Part shown: piece after piece, positions 9,468 through 18,592 of the stretch
How positions within the stretch are numbered: position 1 is the stretch's first letter
Layout of the letters: every line of letters begins with the position of its first letter
From: Anaeromassilibacillus senegalensis
GTDB taxonomy: Bacteria > Bacillota > Clostridia > Oscillospirales > Acutalibacteraceae
Length of the DNA: 64,000 bases
Assembly (NCBI RefSeq): GCF_001261775.1
Contig: NZ_LN868537.1
Location: 186,001 to 250,000, forward strand
Reading direction: 5' to 3'
Made by a program: the position numbers and the translations under genes
The notes under the pieces: generated by a model
Database searches by the model: none
Told to the model about the DNA's origin: nothing
The model's input: only the letters and a program-made list of their open reading frames with translations

Positions 9468-10934
9468 TTATAAATTGCTGGCCTGCTCAATCGCGTTGAT
9501 GACCGCGCGGGCTTTGTTTTCGCTTTCTTCAAACTCGCGCTCCGGATCGGAATCGGCTACAATGCCGCCGCCCGCCTGTACATAGGCTTTGCCGTCTTTA
9601 AACAGAACGGTCCGGATGGCAATACAGGTATCAATGTTGCCGTCAAAGCCGAGATAACCGACGGTTCCGCCGTACAGGCCGCGCTTGTTGGGTTCCAGTT
9701 CATCGATGATTTCCATTGCGCGGACTTTCGGCGCGCCGGAAAGCGTTCCGGCGGGAAGGACGGAGAGCAGCGCGTCCAGTGCGGTTTTGTCGTCCCGCAG
9801 CATGCCTTTGACGTCGCTGACAATGTGCATAACCTGGGAGTACCGCTCCACTTTCATGAAGCTGGTGACCTCGACAGTGCCGAATTTGGAGACCTTTCCC
9901 ACGTCGTTGCGGCCCAGATCGACCAGCATGGTGTGTTCGGCGCGCTCCTTGGGGTCTTTGAGCAAATCGCGTTCCAGCTCTTTGTCCTGCGCCTCTGTCA
10001 GGCCGCGCTTGGCAGTGCCGGCGATCGGTTTGGTGGTGACGATGCCTTTGGTCACGTTGACCAGCATCTCCGGGGAAGCGCCCACAATGGCGTAATCCTT
10101 TAATTTGAAGTAATAGAGGTAGGGAGAGGGGTTGGCGGAACGCAGGCAGCGGTAGACGTCAAACGGGTCCGGCGGATTTTGCACCTCCAGCCGGCGGGAG
10201 AGCACCACCTGGAAGATATCGCCGTCCTTGATGTATTCCTGTGCCCTGCGGATGTTATCCATGTGCTGTTCTTTGGTGATGTTGGTTTCCACAACCGGTG
10301 CGGCGTGCTTTTGCGGATCGCGGGGAGGCGGGGTGAAGGCCTTCAGATATTGGCCCAGTGCAATCGCCTCTTCCTCACGGGCAGCGTACTGCTGCGCGGC
10401 GTCGCCCTCGCGGGAGATATTCTGGATGATGACGGTTTTATTGTACAGGTGATCGAACGCCACCAGCCGGTCGAACAAAAAGAGGTGGCAGTCCGGCAGG
10501 TTCAGGTCATCCTTGGGCGGATGCACCAGCTTCTTTTCCATATAGCGGACGGTATCGTAACCGAAATAGCCGACCAGGCCGCCCGTCAGCTTGGGACGGT
10601 TGGGAAAGCTGGGGGAGCGGTGGTGGTTCATGATCTCCGTCAGGTAATCAATGGGGTTTTCAATTCTTGTAAGCGTTTCCACGCCCCCTTCTGACAGAGA
10701 GGCGGAGCCGTTCTTAATCTTGATTTCTGCTTTCGGCTGAATGCCGATGAAGGAGTAGCGTCCCCACTGCGTGTTATCCACACTTTCCAGAATAAAGCAG
10801 TTTTCGCTCCGGTCTTTCAGAGCGTTAAAAATTTGAATGGGGGTAATTGAGTCAGAAAGCACTTCGTAGAATACCGGAACGACGTCGTATTCTTCCAGGA
10901 GCTCCTGAACCTCTGTCAAAGCGGGATACAGCAT
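9468..10934 (-). CDS. trpE: Anthranilate synthase component I
   Basis: The 488-aa chorismate-using enzyme makes anthranilate together with the TrpG domain. The tryptophan feedback site LES is at residues 49-51 (ILESVDNTQWG), followed by GRYSFIG. The chorismate-binding half carries PIAGTAKRG, LVDLGRNDVG and AGTLSGAPKVRAM. The start at 10934 is preferred because AAGGAG lies 7 nt upstream; the ATG two codons earlier is almost touching that site. It is the first gene of the trp operon behind a T-box leader. Confidence 0.97.
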   Translation of the reverse strand: MLYPALTEVQELLEEYDVVPVFYEVLSDSITPIQIFNALKDRSENCFILESVDNTQWGRYSFIGIQPKAEIKIKNGSASLSEGGVETLTRIENPIDYLTEIMNHHRSPSFPNRPKLTGGLVGYFGYDTVRYMEKKLVHPPKDDLNLPDCHLFLFDRLVAFDHLYNKTVIIQNISREGDAAQQYAAREEEAIALGQYLKAFTPPPRDPQKHAAPVVETNITKEQHMDNIRRAQEYIKDGDIFQVVLSRRLEVQNPPDPFDVYRCLRSANPSPYLYYFKLKDYAIVGASPEMLVNVTKGIVTTKPIAGTAKRGLTEAQDKELERDLLKDPKERAEHTMLVDLGRNDVGKVSKFGTVEVTSFMKVERYSQVMHIVSDVKGMLRDDKTALDALLSVLPAGTLSGAPKVRAMEIIDELEPNKRGLYGGTVGYLGFDGNIDTCIAIRTVLFKDGKAYVQAGGGIVADSDPEREFEESENKARAVINAIEQASNL

Positions 10935-10975
10935 AGTCATTCTCCTTTTCTGTATAATCCATTTTATAATTGCAA

Positions 10976-11013
10976 ACAAAAAGAGCCTACCGTCCGTATG
11001 GGACGATAGACTC
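10976..11013 (-). terminator. T-box attenuator terminator of the trp operon
   Basis: A 13-bp stem (11001-11013 with 10983-10995, two G-U pairs) has a 5-nt loop and is followed on the minus strand by TTTTTGTTT. It overlaps the 3' side of the T-box region, as expected for the terminator that competes with the antiterminator. Confidence 0.92.
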
Positions 11014-11282
11014 GTGGTGCCACCCAAATTCCGGAACCAAACAGGTTCCGCTTAATACAGGTACAGGGCAAAATTGCACAGGTACGCAGCAATTCTGCAT
11101 CAATACCCTTCCCCGTAACGTGGGGGTACGGCGATGGTTACTTGGAAGTCCCTTTCTCCACGCTCCTCACAAACCCATTCGCCTGTATCGGTTGGTCCGG
11201 CTTTCCACCAGCTGCCGGCTCTCTGTGCCACCGGGTTACAAGTTACTTACTTTTGCTCTTCGGATTTCTGTGTTTTAAATTT
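10976..11282 (-). promoter_or_regulatory. Tryptophan-specific T-box leader
   Basis: The minus strand carries the T-box core GGGTGGCACCACG (11013-11025 in plus coordinates). The AGAGAG and GCTGGTGGAA elements of the stem I apical region are at about 11200-11225. The sequence GCGAATGGGTT places a TGG (Trp) codon at 11175-11177 in the specifier-loop position. The bulge reads TGGC, which would pair with a GCCA tRNA 3' end; bacterial tRNA-Trp has discriminator G, so this agrees with the specifier. Uncharged tRNA-Trp would favour antitermination and read-through into trpE. Confidence 0.93.
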
Positions 11283-11288
11283 GTCGCT

Positions 11289-11318
11289 ATTATACGCCTG
11301 CTCTGCAAAAAATGTCAA
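11289..11318 (-). promoter_or_regulatory. trp operon promoter
   Basis: A consensus TTGACA (11313-11318) and consensus TATAAT (11289-11294) are separated by 18 nt on the minus strand. They lie just upstream of the T-box leader. This is a strong sigma-A promoter by sequence, so control is likely mainly by attenuation. Confidence 0.93.
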
Positions 11319-11365
11319 TAGGTTTTGATAAAAAATTTATCTGTTTACCGGAGTGAAGCAGCAAA

Positions 11366-11890
11366 TCAGCGTTTGATCACACGGATGTGCAGGTTCTCCA
11401 TCACGTCGAACGCCTTCTCCTGCATGGCTTTGTCGTTGCTGGCGACACAGCCCGCGTCCACAACGATATCTGCTTCCGGCTGCGCGGCCTTGGCAAGCAC
11501 AGCGTTGGAAATGACGCAGATGTTGCTGACCACACCGACCAGCTCAATGGAATCGTATGTCTTGGATTCCAGGAAATGCAGCAGGTCTGTGCTTCCGAAG
11601 GTGTTTTTTTCAAAATAAGGGCAGTACGCGAGCTGATACCGCAGACGGCCGTGCAGCTGCCAGCCCTCTGAACCGCACAGGCAGTGGGGGACGGGAAGCT
11701 TTTTCCCCTCCTGGGTTTCGCTGTAATCCTCACCGTGTGTGTCCATGGTATAAACCACGTCGTCTCCGCCGTCCAGATACTGCTGAACCTTGTCATGAAT
11801 CGCGTCTTCCAGGGCGGCGGCTTCCGGAAAGCCCAGCGCGCCGGTCACAAAATCATTCTGGTAGTCTACAACGATCAAAAGCTTTTTCAT
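11366..11890 (-). CDS. Cysteine hydrolase, nicotinamidase/isochorismatase family
   Basis: The 174-aa protein has the Asp-Lys-Cys triad layout of the family: VVDYQNDF (Asp9), FEKNTF (candidate Lys) and GVVSNICV (candidate nucleophile Cys). The DTH motif and the LPVPHC segment resemble the metal-binding and WPxHC parts of nicotinamidases, so hydrolysis of nicotinamide in NAD salvage is the best guess; another small amide is possible. GGAG lies 9-12 nt upstream. It follows nth by 16 nt and is probably cotranscribed with it. Confidence 0.85.
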   Translation of the reverse strand: MKKLLIVVDYQNDFVTGALGFPEAAALEDAIHDKVQQYLDGGDDVVYTMDTHGEDYSETQEGKKLPVPHCLCGSEGWQLHGRLRYQLAYCPYFEKNTFGSTDLLHFLESKTYDSIELVGVVSNICVISNAVLAKAAQPEADIVVDAGCVASNDKAMQEKAFDVMENLHIRVIKR

Positions 11891-11906
11891 TTCGCTGTTT
11901 CACTCC

Positions 11907-12557
11907 TTATCCTGCTTTGTTTTTGAAAGTTTCCTTGGCGTATTTACAGAAATCTGCCATGCAGCACTGTTCACACTTGGCGTTGCGCGCCTCGCACACG
12001 GCGCGGCCATGCAAGACCAGCCGGTGGCAGAAATTGTTAGCTTCGTCCATCGGCAGGACTTCCCGCAGCTGCTTTTCTACTTTAAACGGGTCTTTTCCTT
12101 CGCTCAATCCCAAACGCCCGCAGATGCGGATGCAGTGGGTGTCCGTTACCACGGCGGGTTTGTGGTAAATGTCGCCCACCACCAGGTTGGCGGTTTTGCG
12201 CCCCACGCCGGGAAGCTTGGTCAATTCTTCTACTGTGTCCGGCACGACGCCGTTGTATTCATCCCGCAGTTTTTGGGTCATGGCAAAGATGTCGCGCGCC
12301 TTGGTTTTGTATAACCCGCAGGAACGGATGATATTTTCTATATCTTCCACCGGACCTTCGCAGAAGGCGTCCAGCGTGGGAAAGCGCTCAAACAGAGCGG
12401 GCGTCACCAGATTGACGCGGGCATCGGTACACTGCGCGGAAAGGCGCGTAGCAATCAAAAGCTGCAATGGATTGGTATACGTCAGAGAACACAAAGCGTC
12501 CGCATATTCTTTTTTTAAAGCCTCCACCGCCAAAACGGCGCGCTGTTTTTTAGTCAT
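11907..12557 (-). CDS. nth: Endonuclease III (DNA glycosylase/AP lyase)
   Basis: The 216-aa base-excision repair enzyme removes oxidised pyrimidines. The helix-hairpin-helix LPGVGRKTAN includes the catalytic Lys, and VVTDTHCIR holds the catalytic Asp. The C-terminal C-x6-C-x2-C-x5-C spacing (CEARNAKCEQCCMADFC) is the [4Fe-4S] cluster loop. Its promoter region is shared with the divergent TraX-like gene. Confidence 0.97.
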   Translation of the reverse strand: MTKKQRAVLAVEALKKEYADALCSLTYTNPLQLLIATRLSAQCTDARVNLVTPALFERFPTLDAFCEGPVEDIENIIRSCGLYKTKARDIFAMTQKLRDEYNGVVPDTVEELTKLPGVGRKTANLVVGDIYHKPAVVTDTHCIRICGRLGLSEGKDPFKVEKQLREVLPMDEANNFCHRLVLHGRAVCEARNAKCEQCCMADFCKYAKETFKNKAG

Positions 12558-12623
12558 AAACGTTGAGCCATCTCCTTGTCCCGGCCTGTTTATCCATTTT
12601 CATCAGGATTCGACCGTAATTCT

Positions 12624-12652
12624 ATTTTATACGAAAATGAAGAAAAGCACAA
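12624..12652 (-). promoter_or_regulatory. Probable nth promoter
   Basis: On the minus strand TTGTGC (12647-12652) and TAAAAT (12624-12629) are 17 nt apart. It lies back to back with the promoter of the divergent gene. Confidence 0.5.
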
Positions 12653-12653
12653 G

Positions 12654-12682
12654 TTGACAAAGCTGGCAATTTTCCATATGAT
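12654..12682 (+). promoter_or_regulatory. Promoter of the TraX-like gene
   Basis: TTGACA (12654-12659) and TATGAT (12677-12682) are 17 nt apart, 36 nt before the start codon. Confidence 0.85.
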
Positions 12683-12718
12683 TGGAACCAAGTTAAAAGA
12701 AAAAGGAGGCGGTGACGG

Positions 12719-13369
12719 ATGACAGGATTTCAACTGAAGCTTCTGGCAATGCTTACGATGCTGATCGACCATGCCGGGATGATTTTATTCCCAGAACTGA
12801 CGTGGATGCGCGTGGTGGGAAGACTGGCGTTCCCGTTGTACTGTTTTTTGCTGGCAGAGGGCGCCATATATACGCACGACATAAAACGGTATCTGGGCCG
12901 CCTGCTGATGTTTGCCGTTCTCTCGGAAATTCCCTATGATTTGGCCTGTTCGAAAATGCTGTTTGACCCATGGGGACAGAACGTCTTTTATGTGTTGTTC
13001 TTCGGCCTTTTGGCGTGCGCCGCTGTACAGCGGTTCCGGGAAAAACCGGCGTTGGCTCTGTTGCTGGTCGGCGCCCTGACCCTTGCGGCGGAGCTGCTTT
13101 TCTTCGATTACGGCGGATTCGGTGTGGCGTTGGTTGTGGTGTTCTATCTCTGCAGGGCAAACCGGGTGGGCGGCGCGCTGGCCTTTACAGCATTAAACAC
13201 GGGGTTTTCTCTGCTGAATGGGATGGGCTTGCAGCTCGCGGCGCCCGCCGCCGCCATTCCGATGCTGCTTTACAACGGGAAAAAGGGGAGAGCGGTCAAT
13301 AAATGGATCTTTTATGGCTTCTATCCGGTACATCTGCTCTTGCTATTTTTCTTGCGGGCAGCCGCCTGA
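12719..13369 (+). CDS. TraX family integral membrane protein
   Basis: The 216-aa protein is almost wholly hydrophobic, with about seven to eight predicted membrane segments. The N-terminal LKLLAMLTMLIDHAGMILFP with a conserved DH and the later GRLAFPLYCFLLAEG match the TraX family. The plasmid F member acetylates pilin, but chromosomal Firmicutes copies have no established role, so function is open; an acyltransferase is plausible. AAGGAGG is positioned 9 nt before the ATG. Confidence 0.85.
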   Translation: MTGFQLKLLAMLTMLIDHAGMILFPELTWMRVVGRLAFPLYCFLLAEGAIYTHDIKRYLGRLLMFAVLSEIPYDLACSKMLFDPWGQNVFYVLFFGLLACAAVQRFREKPALALLLVGALTLAAELLFFDYGGFGVALVVVFYLCRANRVGGALAFTALNTGFSLLNGMGLQLAAPAAAIPMLLYNGKKGRAVNKWIFYGFYPVHLLLLFFLRAAA

Positions 13370-13448
13370 CCAAAGGCCGCTTCGTGCTAAAAATTTGCGG
13401 AGAACTTGTCCGTTTCCCGTGCAAAACGGAGATGCCGGATGGAAGGTG

Positions 13449-13477
13449 TTGCCTTTTAGCAGGAGAAAGGATATAAT
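13449..13477 (+). promoter_or_regulatory. Probable glyA promoter
   Basis: TTGCCT (13449-13454) and TATAAT (13472-13477) are separated by 17 nt. The same hexamers and spacing recur upstream of the SRP RNA. About 100 nt of leader without a recognisable riboswitch lies between here and glyA. Confidence 0.7.
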
Positions 13478-13584
13478 AAAACCAATACAGGCGGAGCCGC
13501 GGAGGCGCACGGAGGCACCGGAATGTCCGTATGGCGCAGGTTGACGGCTGGCGGCCAATTTAAACCAAGGAGAGGAACGAGCAA

Positions 13585-14838
13585 ATGTATAATGAGATGA
13601 TGGATACAATTGGCTTTGTATCTCAGGCGGATCCCGAAGTCGGCGCGGCGATGCAGGACGAACTCAAGCGCCAGCAGCGCAATCTGGAAATGATTGCATC
13701 TGAAAACATGGTTTCCCCGGCGGTTCTGGCGGCGATGGGCAGTGTGCTCACCAATAAGTATGCGGAAGGCTATCCGGCAAAGCGTTACTATGGCGGCTGC
13801 GAATATGTGGACGTTGTGGAGAACATTGCACGGGAGCGCGCCTGCAAACTGTTCGGCGCAGATCATGCGAATGTGCAGCCGCATGCGGGCGCACAGGCCA
13901 ACCTGGCGGTTTACTTTGCGTTGATTAAGCCCGGCGACACCGTCATGGGCATGAATCTGGCAGAAGGCGGCCATCTGACCCACGGTTCCCCGGTCAATCT
14001 TTCCGGCAGCTACTATAATTTTGTTTCCTACGGCGTCAGCCCGGAGACCGGCCGCATCGACTATGACAAGCTCTACGAGCAGGCCATGCAGGTCAAGCCG
14101 AAGCTGATTGTTGCGGGTGCGAGCGCGTACCCGAGAGTCATCGATTTTACGAAGTTCCGTGAAATCTGCGACGCCTGCGGAGCCCTCTTCATGGTGGATA
14201 TGGCGCACATTGCCGGCCTCGTGGCGGGCGGAGACCATCCGAACCCGGTGCCCTATGCGGATGTTGTGACCACCACCACGCATAAGACGCTGCGCGGCCC
14301 GCGCGGCGGCATGATCCTCTGCAAGGAGGAGTATGCCAAGGCGATCGATAAGGCAATTTTCCCGGGCACACAGGGCGGCCCGCTGATGCATATCATCGCC
14401 GGCAAAGCGGTTTGCTTCGGTGAGGCGCTGAAGCCGGAATTTAAAGAATATTCCCACAATATTGTAGCGAACGCGGCGGCTCTGGCTGACGGCCTGCTGA
14501 AGCGCGGCGTAAAGCTTGTCAGCGGCGGTACGGATAACCACCTGATGCTGGTGGACCTGAGCGGACAGGAGTTGACCGGCAAAGAGCTGGAGCATCGCCT
14601 GGATGACGTGTACATCACCGCGAACAAGAACACGGTTCCGAACGAGCAGCGCAGCCCGTTCACAACCAGCGGCCTGCGTCTTGGCACTGCGGCGATTACC
14701 ACCCGCGGCCTGAACGCCGCCGATATGGACACCATTGCGGAGTGCATCAATCTGACGATCAACGACTTCGACGCCAGCAAGGAAAAAATCCGCGCGATGG
14801 TCAACGGCATCTGTGAGCGCTATCCGCTCTACGCGTAA
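13585..14838 (+). CDS. glyA: Serine hydroxymethyltransferase
   Basis: The 417-aa PLP enzyme interconverts serine and glycine with transfer of a one-carbon unit to tetrahydrofolate. The N-terminal NLEMIASEN, the [11 protein letters not shown] motif and the PLP-lysine segment [16 protein letters not shown] are all present. Length is typical. AGGAGAGG lies about 10 nt upstream. It is followed by its own terminator and looks monocistronic. Confidence 0.98.
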   Translation: MYNEMMDTIGFVSQADPEVGAAMQDELKRQQRNLEMIASENMVSPAVLAAMGSVLTNKYAEGYPAKRYYGGCEYVDVVENIARERACKLFGADHANVQPHAGAQANLAVYFALIKPGDTVMGMNLAEGGHLTHGSPVNLSGSYYNFVSYGVSPETGRIDYDKLYEQAMQVKPKLIVAGASAYPRVIDFTKFREICDACGALFMVDMAHIAGLVAGGDHPNPVPYADVVTTTTHKTLRGPRGGMILCKEEYAKAIDKAIFPGTQGGPLMHIIAGKAVCFGEALKPEFKEYSHNIVANAAALADGLLKRGVKLVSGGTDNHLMLVDLSGQELTGKELEHRLDDVYITANKNTVPNEQRSPFTTSGLRLGTAAITTRGLNAADMDTIAECINLTINDFDASKEKIRAMVNGICERYPLYA

Positions 14839-14869
14839 TGTATATAAAACGGAATCATTGATGGAATCA

Positions 14870-14906
14870 AGCCGCACTGCGCATGAAAATGTTCAGTGCG
14901 GCTTTC
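14870..14906 (+). terminator. Terminator between glyA and rarA
   Basis: A 10-bp stem AGCCGCACTG/CAGTGCGGCT (14870-14879, 14894-14903) has a 14-nt loop and a short T run. The run is weak, so partial read-through into rarA is possible. Confidence 0.7.
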
Positions 14907-14923
14907 TGTAAGGAGGAGAAGTT

Positions 14924-16195
14924 ATGCGTCCTTTGGCGGACCGGATACGCCCGCAGGCTTTGGAAGACATCGTGGGCCAGCGCCATCTGCTGGAAGAGGG
15001 AAAGCCTCTGCGGCGGATTATTGAGTCGGGAGAAATCCCGAATATGGTCTTTTACGGGCCTTCCGGCATTGGAAAGACCACATTGGCGTCCATTATTGCC
15101 AGGCAGACCAATAAAAAGCTGTGCAAGCTGAACGGGACGACCGCCTCCACAGCGGATATCCGCGATGTGGTCGCCGGGTTGGGGACGCTGGACGCGCTCA
15201 ACGGTGTGCTGCTTTATCTGGATGAGATCCAATATTTTAATAAGAAACAGCAGCAGACGCTGCTGGAATTCATTGAGAACGGTCAGATTACGCTGATTGC
15301 CTCCACAACGGAGAACCCGTATTTTTATGTATATAACGCAATTTTGAGCCGTTCCACTGTTTTTGAATTCAAACCGGTGGGGCAGGAAGAGGTGCGCCGC
15401 GCGGTGGAGCGCGCCTTCCACCTGCTGGAGGAAGAGCAGCACTGCACCGTTGAGGCAGAGGAGGGTGTGGTGGCGCATATCGCCTCGGCCTGCGGCGGCG
15501 ATGTGCGTAAGGCGATGAACGCGGCGGAGCTGTGCATGCTTTCCGCACAGGTGGAGGGGCCGGTGCGCCGTATTTCCCTGGAAAGCGCGCAGGAGCTGAC
15601 CCAGCGCAGCGCGATGAAGTACGATAAAGAAGGCGACGAGCATTACGACATCGTCTCCGCGTATCAGAAGTCCATGCGCGGGTCCGATCCAAACGCGGCG
15701 CTGCATTATCTGGCCCGCTTGCTGGAGGCAGGGGATTTGCCCTCTGCCTGCCGCCGGCTGATGGTATGTGCCTGCGAGGACGTGGGATTGGCCTACCCGA
15801 TGATTATCCCCATCGTCAAAGCCGCGGTGGACGCCGCCCTGCAGGTGGGTCTGCCGGAGGCGCGGATTCCGTTGGCGGACGCCGTAATACTGGTTTGCAA
15901 CGCGCCGAAGTCCAATACCGCTTATGCCGCGATCGACGCGGCGATCGCGGACGTGCGCGCTGGCCGGGCCGGGCCGATTCCGCGTCAGCTCCAGAACAAG
16001 CACTACGACGGAGCAGACAACCCAAACAAAGGACAGTTTTATCAGTATCCGCACGAGTTTCCGGGCCGATGGGTCAGGCAGCAGTATTTGCCGGATACCC
16101 TCAAGGATGCGCAGTATTATGTCTACGGGGAAAACAAAACGGAGCAAGCCTATAAAGCCTACTGGGATGCAGTCAAGGGAAGTGGGAATTCTTGA
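14924..16195 (+). CDS. rarA: Replication-associated recombination protein A (AAA+ ATPase)
   Basis: The 423-aa protein is related to clamp-loader ATPases and acts at stalled replication forks. The Walker A motif is GPSGIGKTT (about 43-51), Walker B is LLYLDEIQYF, and sensor 1 is IASTTENP. The C-terminal MgsA tetramerisation region ends with HYDGADNPNKGQ and PNKGQFYQYPHEF. AGGAGG precedes the ATG. Length fits the family. Confidence 0.96.
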   Translation: MRPLADRIRPQALEDIVGQRHLLEEGKPLRRIIESGEIPNMVFYGPSGIGKTTLASIIARQTNKKLCKLNGTTASTADIRDVVAGLGTLDALNGVLLYLDEIQYFNKKQQQTLLEFIENGQITLIASTTENPYFYVYNAILSRSTVFEFKPVGQEEVRRAVERAFHLLEEEQHCTVEAEEGVVAHIASACGGDVRKAMNAAELCMLSAQVEGPVRRISLESAQELTQRSAMKYDKEGDEHYDIVSAYQKSMRGSDPNAALHYLARLLEAGDLPSACRRLMVCACEDVGLAYPMIIPIVKAAVDAALQVGLPEARIPLADAVILVCNAPKSNTAYAAIDAAIADVRAGRAGPIPRQLQNKHYDGADNPNKGQFYQYPHEFPGRWVRQQYLPDTLKDAQYYVYGENKTEQAYKAYWDAVKGSGNS

Positions 16196-16270
16196 CAGAA
16201 ATATGGAAAGAAAAGGCAGGTTGTATAAGAATCTGCTAAAATAATTTACGAGAAAACGAAAAAATTCTCC

Positions 16271-16299
16271 TTGTAAGTGCTTGCCCGGCGTGGTAACAT
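16271..16299 (+). promoter_or_regulatory. Possible promoter of the flavin reductase-rubredoxin gene
   Basis: TTGTAA (16271-16276) and TAACAT (16294-16299) are 17 nt apart. The match is moderate. A TTGACA at 16192 has no -10 box at a workable distance. Confidence 0.4.
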
Positions 16300-16361
16300 T
16301 AAAAGTAATTAGGCGAGGAATGTCGAAGAAATTCCAAACCTGCTTGGAGGTGCGTGGAGCT

Positions 16362-17018
16362 ATGAAAGATGAAACCCTTTTCAATTTATCGTACGGAATG
16401 TATGCAATCGGCGTAAAGAACGGCCAAAAGGTCTCTGCGTGTATTGTCAACACGGTATTCCAAGTGACCAATACACCGAATGTGATCGCGCTCAGCATGA
16501 ATCACGACAATTACAGCCATGAATGTATTGTGAAAGAGGGAATCTTCACGGTTTCCGTGCTCTCGGAAGACACCTCCGGGGCGGTGATCGGCGCTCTGGG
16601 CTTTAACTCCGGCCGCGATACGGACAAGCTGAAGAATGTCCACCATAAAATTTTGGTGGAGGGACTTCCGGTGGTCAAAGAGAATATCTGCTGCTGGCTT
16701 CTGTGCAAGGTGATCAACAGTGTGGAAACGCCGACGCACACCATTTTCTTGGCGGAAGTGGTCGCGGGGAGCGATACCTCTAAAGGAAAGCCGATGACGT
16801 ACGACTATTACCACAAGGTAATCAAAGGGACGGCTCCGAAGAATGCGCCGACCTATCGGGCGACGGAAGCGGCAAACGACAAGAACGATGGCGAAAGTTT
16901 TATCTGCACAATTTGCAAATATGTATACGACGATCCCGATCTATCCTTTGAAGAATTGCCGGATGATTGGGTTTGTCCCATTTGCGGCGCTCCCAAAAGC
17001 GCTTTTAAACGGCAGTAA
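16362..17018 (+). CDS. Flavin reductase-rubredoxin fusion (high-molecular-weight rubredoxin type)
   Basis: The 218-aa protein has an N-terminal FMN-binding flavin-reductase-like domain (about 1-150) and a C-terminal rubredoxin domain with two iron-binding pairs (CTICKY and CPICGAP). The same layout is known for the Moorella Hrb protein, which passes electrons from NADH to an A-type flavoprotein in NO or O2 reduction. That partner is not in the window. The start at 16362 is chosen because the domain begins there and GGAG lies 5-6 nt upstream; the frame extends 27 codons further without similarity. Confidence 0.9.
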   Translation: MKDETLFNLSYGMYAIGVKNGQKVSACIVNTVFQVTNTPNVIALSMNHDNYSHECIVKEGIFTVSVLSEDTSGAVIGALGFNSGRDTDKLKNVHHKILVEGLPVVKENICCWLLCKVINSVETPTHTIFLAEVVAGSDTSKGKPMTYDYYHKVIKGTAPKNAPTYRATEAANDKNDGESFICTICKYVYDDPDLSFEELPDDWVCPICGAPKSAFKRQ

Positions 17019-17029
17019 TGGAATAGAAA

Positions 17030-17075
17030 AGCTCACTCCGAAGCGGCCCGGCCGCTTCGGGCGGGCTTTTTTTTT
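17030..17075 (+). terminator. Terminator after the rubredoxin fusion gene
   Basis: A GC-rich stem (CCGAAGCGGC at 17038-17047 with GCCGCTTCGG at 17051-17060) has outer pairing arms of AAGCxC/GxGCTT type. It ends in a run of nine T. Confidence 0.9.
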
Positions 17076-17139
17076 GGGTAGCGACGGCCTGTGACGGGCT
17101 GTATCTATAAAACATAACGGAATGAGGAGAGTAGGTATC

Positions 17140-18453
17140 ATGTCAAGCAAAATTATCCAAGTCAACGAAAGGCCTCCCCTGCGGCAGGCGATCCCGCTTA
17201 GTATCCAGCATATGTTTGCCATGTTCGGCGCATCGGTGCTGGTCCCGTCTGTCTTCGGCATTGATCCCGCGATTGTACTGTTCATGAACGGCGTCGGTAC
17301 GCTGTTGTTTATCCTGATTACAAAGGGCAGAGCGCCGGCGTATCTGGGTTCCAGTTTTGCCTTCCTTGCGGCGGGCGGCGTGGTTATTTCCAAGTACGGA
17401 TTTGAGTATGCGCAGGGCGGCTTTGTGGCGGTCGGTATCTGCGGATGTATTCTGGCGCTGATCGTCTATAAATTTGGAACCAAATGGATCGACTGTGTGC
17501 TGCCTGCGGCGGCAATGGGACCGGTGGTCGCGTTGATCGGCCTGGAACTGGCTTCCACGGCGGCAAACAACGCGGGGCTGCTGGCGGAGACGGTCGACAT
17601 GAAGAATGTGATCGTATTCCTGGTAACCCTCTGCGTGGCGGTTTTCGGCTCCGTGCTGTTCCGCAAGTTTTTCTCGGTGATCCCGATTTTGATTGCGATC
17701 ATTGCGGGCTATGTCACCGCGTGCATCGTGGGCATCGTGGATTTCACGCCGGTGGCGGAGGCTTCGTTCTTCTCCCTTCCGCATTTTCAGATGGCAAAGT
17801 TCGACATCAACGCAATTCTTACCATGCTGCCGGTTTTGTTGGTAATTACCTCAGAACATATCGGCCACCAGATTGTCACCAGCAAGGTGATCGACCGCGA
17901 TCTTTTGAAGGACCCCGGCCTGCATCGTTCGCTGTTTGCGGATAACTTCTCTACCGCAATTTCCGGTCTGATTGGTTCTGTGCCGACCACGACTTATGGC
18001 GAAAACATCGGCGTCATGGCGATGACCAAGGTGTACAGCGTTTGGGTGATCGGCGGCGCGGCGGCATTTTCCATTGTCTGTGCGTTTATCGGTAAACTTT
18101 CCGCATTGATCAGCAGTATTCCGGGCCCGGTGATCGGCGGTATTTCCTTCCTGCTGTACGGTATGATCGGCGCGTCCGGCCTGCGTATCCTGGTGGATGC
18201 AAAGGTGGATTACGGCAAGGCGCGCAACCAGGCGCTGACCGCGGTTGTGTTCGTAGTTGGCCTGTCCGGCATCGCGCTGAACCTCGGCGGCGTAGAGCTC
18301 AAGGGCATGGTGCTGGCCTGTGTGGTCGGTATGGTGATGGGGTTGCTGTTCTATATTTTTGACAAGTTCCATCTGACAAACGATCAGGACGACGAACTTG
18401 AAATAACCGCCGCGGAGGCGGGAAAAGCGTTTGTGGAAGAGCCCAATAAATAA
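17140..18453 (+). CDS. uraA: Uracil permease, NCS2 family
   Basis: The 437-aa membrane transporter imports uracil by proton symport. SIQHMFAMFGA is the N-terminal family motif, LGSSFAF the substrate-binding strand, and TSEHIGHQ plus VPTTTYGEN hold the conserved Glu residues of the core domain. About 12-14 membrane segments are visible. The ATG at 17140 has GAGGAGA 9 nt upstream and is preferred over an ATG 18 nt earlier that overlaps that site. No PyrR-type attenuator is recognisable in the 100-nt leader. Confidence 0.93.
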   Translation: MSSKIIQVNERPPLRQAIPLSIQHMFAMFGASVLVPSVFGIDPAIVLFMNGVGTLLFILITKGRAPAYLGSSFAFLAAGGVVISKYGFEYAQGGFVAVGICGCILALIVYKFGTKWIDCVLPAAAMGPVVALIGLELASTAANNAGLLAETVDMKNVIVFLVTLCVAVFGSVLFRKFFSVIPILIAIIAGYVTACIVGIVDFTPVAEASFFSLPHFQMAKFDINAILTMLPVLLVITSEHIGHQIVTSKVIDRDLLKDPGLHRSLFADNFSTAISGLIGSVPTTTYGENIGVMAMTKVYSVWVIGGAAAFSIVCAFIGKLSALISSIPGPVIGGISFLLYGMIGASGLRILVDAKVDYGKARNQALTAVVFVVGLSGIALNLGGVELKGMVLACVVGMVMGLLFYIFDKFHLTNDQDDELEITAAEAGKAFVEEPNK

Positions 18454-18471
18454 TGCTTTAAATTTTATAGG

Positions 18472-18514
18472 AGAGGTCCAGACTGCTGACAGGAGCGGCC
18501 TGGACCTCTTTTTA
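18472..18514 (+). terminator. Terminator of uraA
   Basis: A 10-bp stem AGAGGTCCAG/CTGGACCTCT (18472-18481, 18500-18509) is followed by TTTTTA. Confidence 0.9.
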
Positions 18515-18592
18515 CGTAAAATATTTGATATTTTCGCCCGGTAGAGGTAAAATGTTACAGTATGTTATAGAAATAGAAAAGGATTTGGTTGC

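Noticed and set aside
13456-14877. 473-codon open frame antisense to glyA
   Set aside because: It is the mirror frame of a highly conserved gene and has no start signal.
16192-16229. TTGACA at 16192 with TATAAG at 16224 as a promoter
   Set aside because: The spacing is 26 nt, too long for a sigma-A promoter.
14867-16498. 543-codon open frame on the minus strand antisense to rarA
   Set aside because: rarA on the plus strand is intact with all ATPase motifs; the antisense product has no recognisable domain and crosses gene boundaries.
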